A stretch of DNA of 7,807 bases from Candidatus Peregrinibacteria bacterium (lineage in GTDB: Bacteria > Patescibacteriota > Gracilibacteria > UBA1369 > PNNO01). The stretch spans positions 1-7,807 of the forward strand of contig JAUVDZ010000054.1 in the NCBI GenBank assembly GCA_030595015.1, read 5' to 3'. The notes beneath the pieces were generated by a model. That model was not told where the DNA came from. It ran no database searches and saw only the letters and a program-made list of their open reading frames with translations. Below are positions 5,454 to 7,807 of this stretch, piece by piece (the stretch's first letter is position 1; every line of letters starts with the position of its first letter). Position numbers and translations under genes: made by a program.

Positions 5454-5467
5454 TAAATTTCTAGATT

Positions 5468-6427
5468 ATGGCAATTACTATTGCAGGAGGTGGAAGTAGA
5501 TATGAATCTGATGTAAATGATAAACGGTATATGTTTGTTGATGATATTATTTTAATGTGTGATGAGCACGATAATGTAGTTATTCCTAAGGATTTATGTG
5601 AAAAACTTGGATATGAAGTGAAAATAATGTGGCCTAATGCAATCGGGCTTTGCGAAAGGAATCCTCAGTTAATGGCGTGTTGGGAAAAAATTGTTGAAGG
5701 ATTAAACCTGGAAACTAATAGTTTAGGTATTAATCTTGGAGAAATTCATTTTAAGAATGAAGAAGGTTTGAGAAAATTTATATTACATTTGCTTCAATTG
5801 AGTGAATTGTTAATTCTTGAAGATTCAGCCAAAACCCAATATGATTATAGTGAAAGTGCTAAAGATTCGGAAGCTCCACTCGCAATATATAATTTTGTAG
5901 AAACAAGTGCTCAATTAAGAGAAAGAATTGCTGCAAATCCTGATTTAAGATGGATTATTATGGATGATCATGTGCCAGTAGATGAAGACGAATCTACCCA
6001 TCAATTTTTACAGAATGCTAAATTTGCAATGAATAAAGCTCCTGATGCCCAACTATTTTATACTGGAGAACGTCCAGGGAGTCAGGAAAAAGAGTTTTGT
6101 GCTGAAAATGACATACCAATGATACAAAAATGGTATGTGGATGAATTAATTAAATTTATACTTGATGATGAACATGTTTTTGAAAATTTAATAGAGGTTG
6201 CTGCATCAAAAGAGGAAGCAGATCAAAGATGTCAGGAACTTATAGATGATGATTTTGTACAAAATTCAGAAGAAGATTGTAAAGGAATGATGCCTCACAC
6301 ACTTTTAGTTAGAGCTCTTATATTTTTAAGAAATTCAGGAATTCTAAATAATGAAGCACAATTTGTTTCTTATGAACGCGAATCTGGTGATTACAATCAC
6401 AGGCTTATGTTTAAGTCCAATGATTAA
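5468..6427 (+). CDS. Hypothetical acidic protein, possible split or degenerate receiver-like fold
   Basis: I do not recognise this 319-residue protein. It is acidic and cytoplasmic-looking, with no signal peptide or membrane segment, and has seven cysteines (31, 44, 62, 71, 211, 255, 271) that form no CxxC pair. Residues 21-55 (YMFVDDIILMC, then CEKLGYEVKIMW) resemble strand 1, helix 1 and strand 2 of a response-regulator receiver. Residues 155-231 resemble its second half: WIIMDDHVP (162-170) for the phosphoacceptor Asp-x-x-Pro, LFYTG (196-200) for the conserved Thr, and PMIQKWYVDELIKFI (217-231) for the conserved Lys and last helix. About 85 inserted residues lie between. This reading is inference from motif order. 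The ATG at 5468 has no Shine-Dalgarno. It looks like a single-gene unit between two promoters, so context gives no function. Confidence 0.75.
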   Translation: MAITIAGGGSRYESDVNDKRYMFVDDIILMCDEHDNVVIPKDLCEKLGYEVKIMWPNAIGLCERNPQLMACWEKIVEGLNLETNSLGINLGEIHFKNEEGLRKFILHLLQLSELLILEDSAKTQYDYSESAKDSEAPLAIYNFVETSAQLRERIAANPDLRWIIMDDHVPVDEDESTHQFLQNAKFAMNKAPDAQLFYTGERPGSQEKEFCAENDIPMIQKWYVDELIKFILDDEHVFENLIEVAASKEEADQRCQELIDDDFVQNSEEDCKGMMPHTLLVRALIFLRNSGILNNEAQFVSYERESGDYNHRLMFKSND

Positions 6428-6434
6428 TCAGCCT

Positions 6435-6484
6435 TTGACTTCATCCAATCTTTCCTTTAGACTTATTTAGGTCTTTTAAAGGTG
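6435..6484 (+). promoter_or_regulatory. Promoter and Shine-Dalgarno of yidD-purH
   Basis: TTGACT at 6435-6440 (5 of 6), a 17-base spacer and TAGACT at 6458-6463 (4 of 6) form a reasonable promoter in the 65-base gap. Transcription would start near 6470. AAAGGTG at 6478-6484, 8 bases before the ATG at 6493, is the only well-placed Shine-Dalgarno in the window and fixes the yidD start. Confidence 0.5.
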
Positions 6485-6492
6485 CTGTAAAC

Positions 6493-6768
6493 ATGATAAA
6501 AAAGCTATTTATAGGGGTTTTGCACTTTCCACGGTTTATCGCATGCTCGATGATAAAAGTGTGGCAGAATACCCTATCTTTTGATCACGGTCCTTTAAAA
6601 AAATTCTTTCCGTACGGATATTGCAAATATAAACCTACTTGCTCGCAATACACATACGAAGCAATTAAAGAATATGGAGTAATTCGAGGAGTTCCAATGG
6701 GAGTGTGGAGAATTCTAAGATGTAATCCATGTAGTAAAGGAGGATATGACCCAATACATAAACATTAA
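6493..6768 (+). CDS. yidD: YidD, membrane protein insertion efficiency factor
   Basis: YidD is a small inner-membrane-associated protein that helps YidC-dependent membrane insertion. The 91 residues match the usual length of 70-100. The family core is complete: [19 protein letters not shown] at 44-62, then [23 protein letters not shown] at 66-88, containing the conserved PTCSQY, RILRCNP and GGYDP elements and cysteines. An amphipathic, partly hydrophobic N-terminus (about 5-25) fits membrane association. In many bacteria yidD sits between rnpA and yidC; here it is detached and lies 13 bases before purH, so the two are probably co-transcribed. The product assignment is secure; the pairing with purH is likely chance packing. 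Confidence 0.95.
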   Translation: MIKKLFIGVLHFPRFIACSMIKVWQNTLSFDHGPLKKFFPYGYCKYKPTCSQYTYEAIKEYGVIRGVPMGVWRILRCNPCSKGGYDPIHKH

Positions 6769-6781
6769 TTAACGCGCTAAA

Positions 6782-7807
6782 ATGCCCCAACCTAAGAAAA
6801 CTCATCATGTTGTACGACGTGCACTAATAAGTGTGTCAGATAAATCTAAACTTATTCCTTTTGCTAAGCGGCTTGATAAACTCGGGATCGAGATTTTGTC
6901 GACTGGAGGGACTGCAAAAGTTCTTAAAAAAGAGGGAATTAAAGTAAAAGACGTAAGCAAATATACAAAATTTCCTGAAATGATGGATGGAAGAGTGAAA
7001 ACTTTGCATCCAATGATTTATGGTGGAATCCTTGCTGTTCGTGATGATCAGGCGCATATGGATGATGTTGTTGCTCATAAAATGAAGCTGATTGATCTTG
7101 TTGTTGTGAATCTTTATCCTTTTGAAGAGACTGTTGCAAAAGAGCATTCAACTCATGAGGATATTATTGAAAATATTGATATTGGAGGGCCAAGCATGGT
7201 CCGGGCTGCTGCTAAAAACTATAAATATGTCGGAATCGTAACTGATCCAAAAGACTACTCAAAAATTGCAAATCAATTAGAAAAAAGAGGAGAATTAACG
7301 CTTAAAACTCGTGAACAATTAGCATTTAAAGCTTTTGATCATACATTTAGATACGATGAGGCGATCTCGTCATATTTTAGAAAACATACAGGTGGAAAAG
7401 AACTTTTGAATTTACATTATGAAAAACAGTTACAATTAAGATACGGAGAAAATCCTCATCAAAAAGCGGTTTTCTTTAGAAATCCAAAAAACCACGATTC
7501 AAATGTGACGAATTCAAAACAATTACAAGGAAAAGAGCTTTCATATAACAATATTATGGATGCGGATGGTGCTTTGGAGCTGGTAAAAGATTTTAAAGCT
7601 CCGATTGTTGCAATTGTGAAACATGCGAATCCATGTGGTGTTGCGATTGATCATAAAATCGAGAATGCTTTTGTTAAAGCGCATAAAGTTGATCCAATGT
7701 CTGCATTTGGATGCGTGATTGCAATGAATCGTCCATGTAATGAAAAAATCGTTGATTATATAAATAAAGAAAAAATGTTTGTTGAGATTATTGCTGCGCC
7801 TTCATTT
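6782..7807 (+). CDS. purH: PurH: AICAR transformylase / IMP cyclohydrolase (partial, C-terminus outside window)
   Basis: This bifunctional enzyme makes the last two steps of IMP synthesis. The frame gives 342 of about 510 residues, starting at ATG 6782 and open to the window end. The N-terminal MGS-like cyclohydrolase domain shows SVSDKS (17-22), STGGTA (40-45), DGRVKTLHP (69-77), VVVNLYPF (107-114) and ENIDIGGPSMVRAAAKN (130-146). K73, Y112, D133 and K145 occupy the catalytic positions known from the human enzyme. The transformylase domain shows LRYGENPHQK (219-228), LQGKELSYNNIMDADGA (248-264) and VKHANPCGVA (279-288), with the catalytic K280-H281 pair. This domain uses 10-formyl-tetrahydrofolate and duplicates the PurP reaction encoded at the other end of the window. 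Y80 replaces a histidine found at this position in the E. coli and human enzymes. No Shine-Dalgarno is seen, so it probably depends on the yidD transcript. Confidence 0.96.
   Translation, partial: MPQPKKTHHVVRRALISVSDKSKLIPFAKRLDKLGIEILSTGGTAKVLKKEGIKVKDVSKYTKFPEMMDGRVKTLHPMIYGGILAVRDDQAHMDDVVAHKMKLIDLVVVNLYPFEETVAKEHSTHEDIIENIDIGGPSMVRAAAKNYKYVGIVTDPKDYSKIANQLEKRGELTLKTREQLAFKAFDHTFRYDEAISSYFRKHTGGKELLNLHYEKQLQLRYGENPHQKAVFFRNPKNHDSNVTNSKQLQGKELSYNNIMDADGALELVKDFKAPIVAIVKHANPCGVAIDHKIENAFVKAHKVDPMSAFGCVIAMNRPCNEKIVDYINKEKMFVEIIAAPSF

Larger units (their letters stand above)
5008..5467. other. 460-base structured repeat-rich spacer
   Basis: No gene is supported. The region is richer in G and C than its neighbours and is full of the short word CGAAG followed by CG or TG. 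In order it holds a small hairpin, repeat copy A, an intrinsic terminator, repeat copy B, a long hairpin, two compact hairpins and a promoter. A minus-strand open frame across 4998-5204 is built from the repeat and terminator and is not considered coding. Confidence 0.7.

Noticed and set aside
6459..6477. Intrinsic terminator AGACTT-ATTT-AGGTCT plus TTTT
   Set aside because: The stem is only 6 pairs and AT-rich, the T run is 4, and it overlaps the predicted yidD promoter. It could be a weak terminator of the upstream gene, but I would not annotate it as one.
6836..7151. Two overlapping minus-strand open frames inside purH
   Set aside because: Both are shadows of the strongly supported purH reading frame.
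1..7807. UGA recoding (Gracilibacteria or Absconditabacteria code 25)
   Set aside because: No CDS needs an in-frame UGA, and glycine is encoded throughout by GGN, so the standard code explains all genes.

Overview
The window is AT-rich and gene-dense. Its gene content is bacterial: a LysM/M23 cell-wall peptidase, YidD and PurH. It also carries two tandem genes of the PurP family, best known from archaea, and a TrmB-family regulator. No frame needs UGA read as an amino acid, and the visible stops are TAA or TAG. Only one of the six internal start codons (yidD) has a convincing, well-spaced Shine-Dalgarno. This mix fits a candidate-phyla-radiation (Patescibacteria) bacterium using the standard code, possibly Peregrinibacteria-like. 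That assignment is inference from gene content, not a measured phylogeny.

Bases 1-2484, minus strand: a three-gene cluster read right to left. It contains a canonical PurP (formate- and ATP-dependent AICAR formylating ligase), a divergent PurP-like ATP-grasp paralogue with altered active-site loops, and the N-terminal part of a GT-A nucleotidyltransferase cut by the window edge. A second promoter with an extended -10 lies between the two purP genes. Bases 2485-2655 are a divergent control region with a promoter on each strand and two operator-like dyads. They face the trmB-like regulator gene at 2656-3426.

Bases 3427-3726 hold no convincing gene, only palindromes and a promoter. The gene at 3727-5007 encodes a membrane-anchored protein with two LysM domains and an M23 peptidase domain whose zinc ligands are intact. 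Bases 5008-5467 are an unusually structured spacer. It has two copies of a roughly 80-bp REP-like repeat on either side of a strong intrinsic terminator, then a near-perfect long hairpin, two further hairpins and a promoter.

Bases 5468-6427 encode an unrecognised 319-residue acidic protein whose two ends look like halves of a degenerate response-regulator receiver fold. Bases 6493-7807 hold yidD followed 13 bases later by purH, which runs off the window.

The metabolic theme is the end of purine synthesis. PurP and the C-terminal domain of PurH both formylate AICAR, one with formate plus ATP and the other with 10-formyl-tetrahydrofolate. The N-terminal domain of PurH then closes the ring to IMP. 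Carrying both formylation routes, plus a remodelled PurP paralogue, is the most interesting biological point. The structured repeats at 5037-5409 are the most interesting non-coding one.
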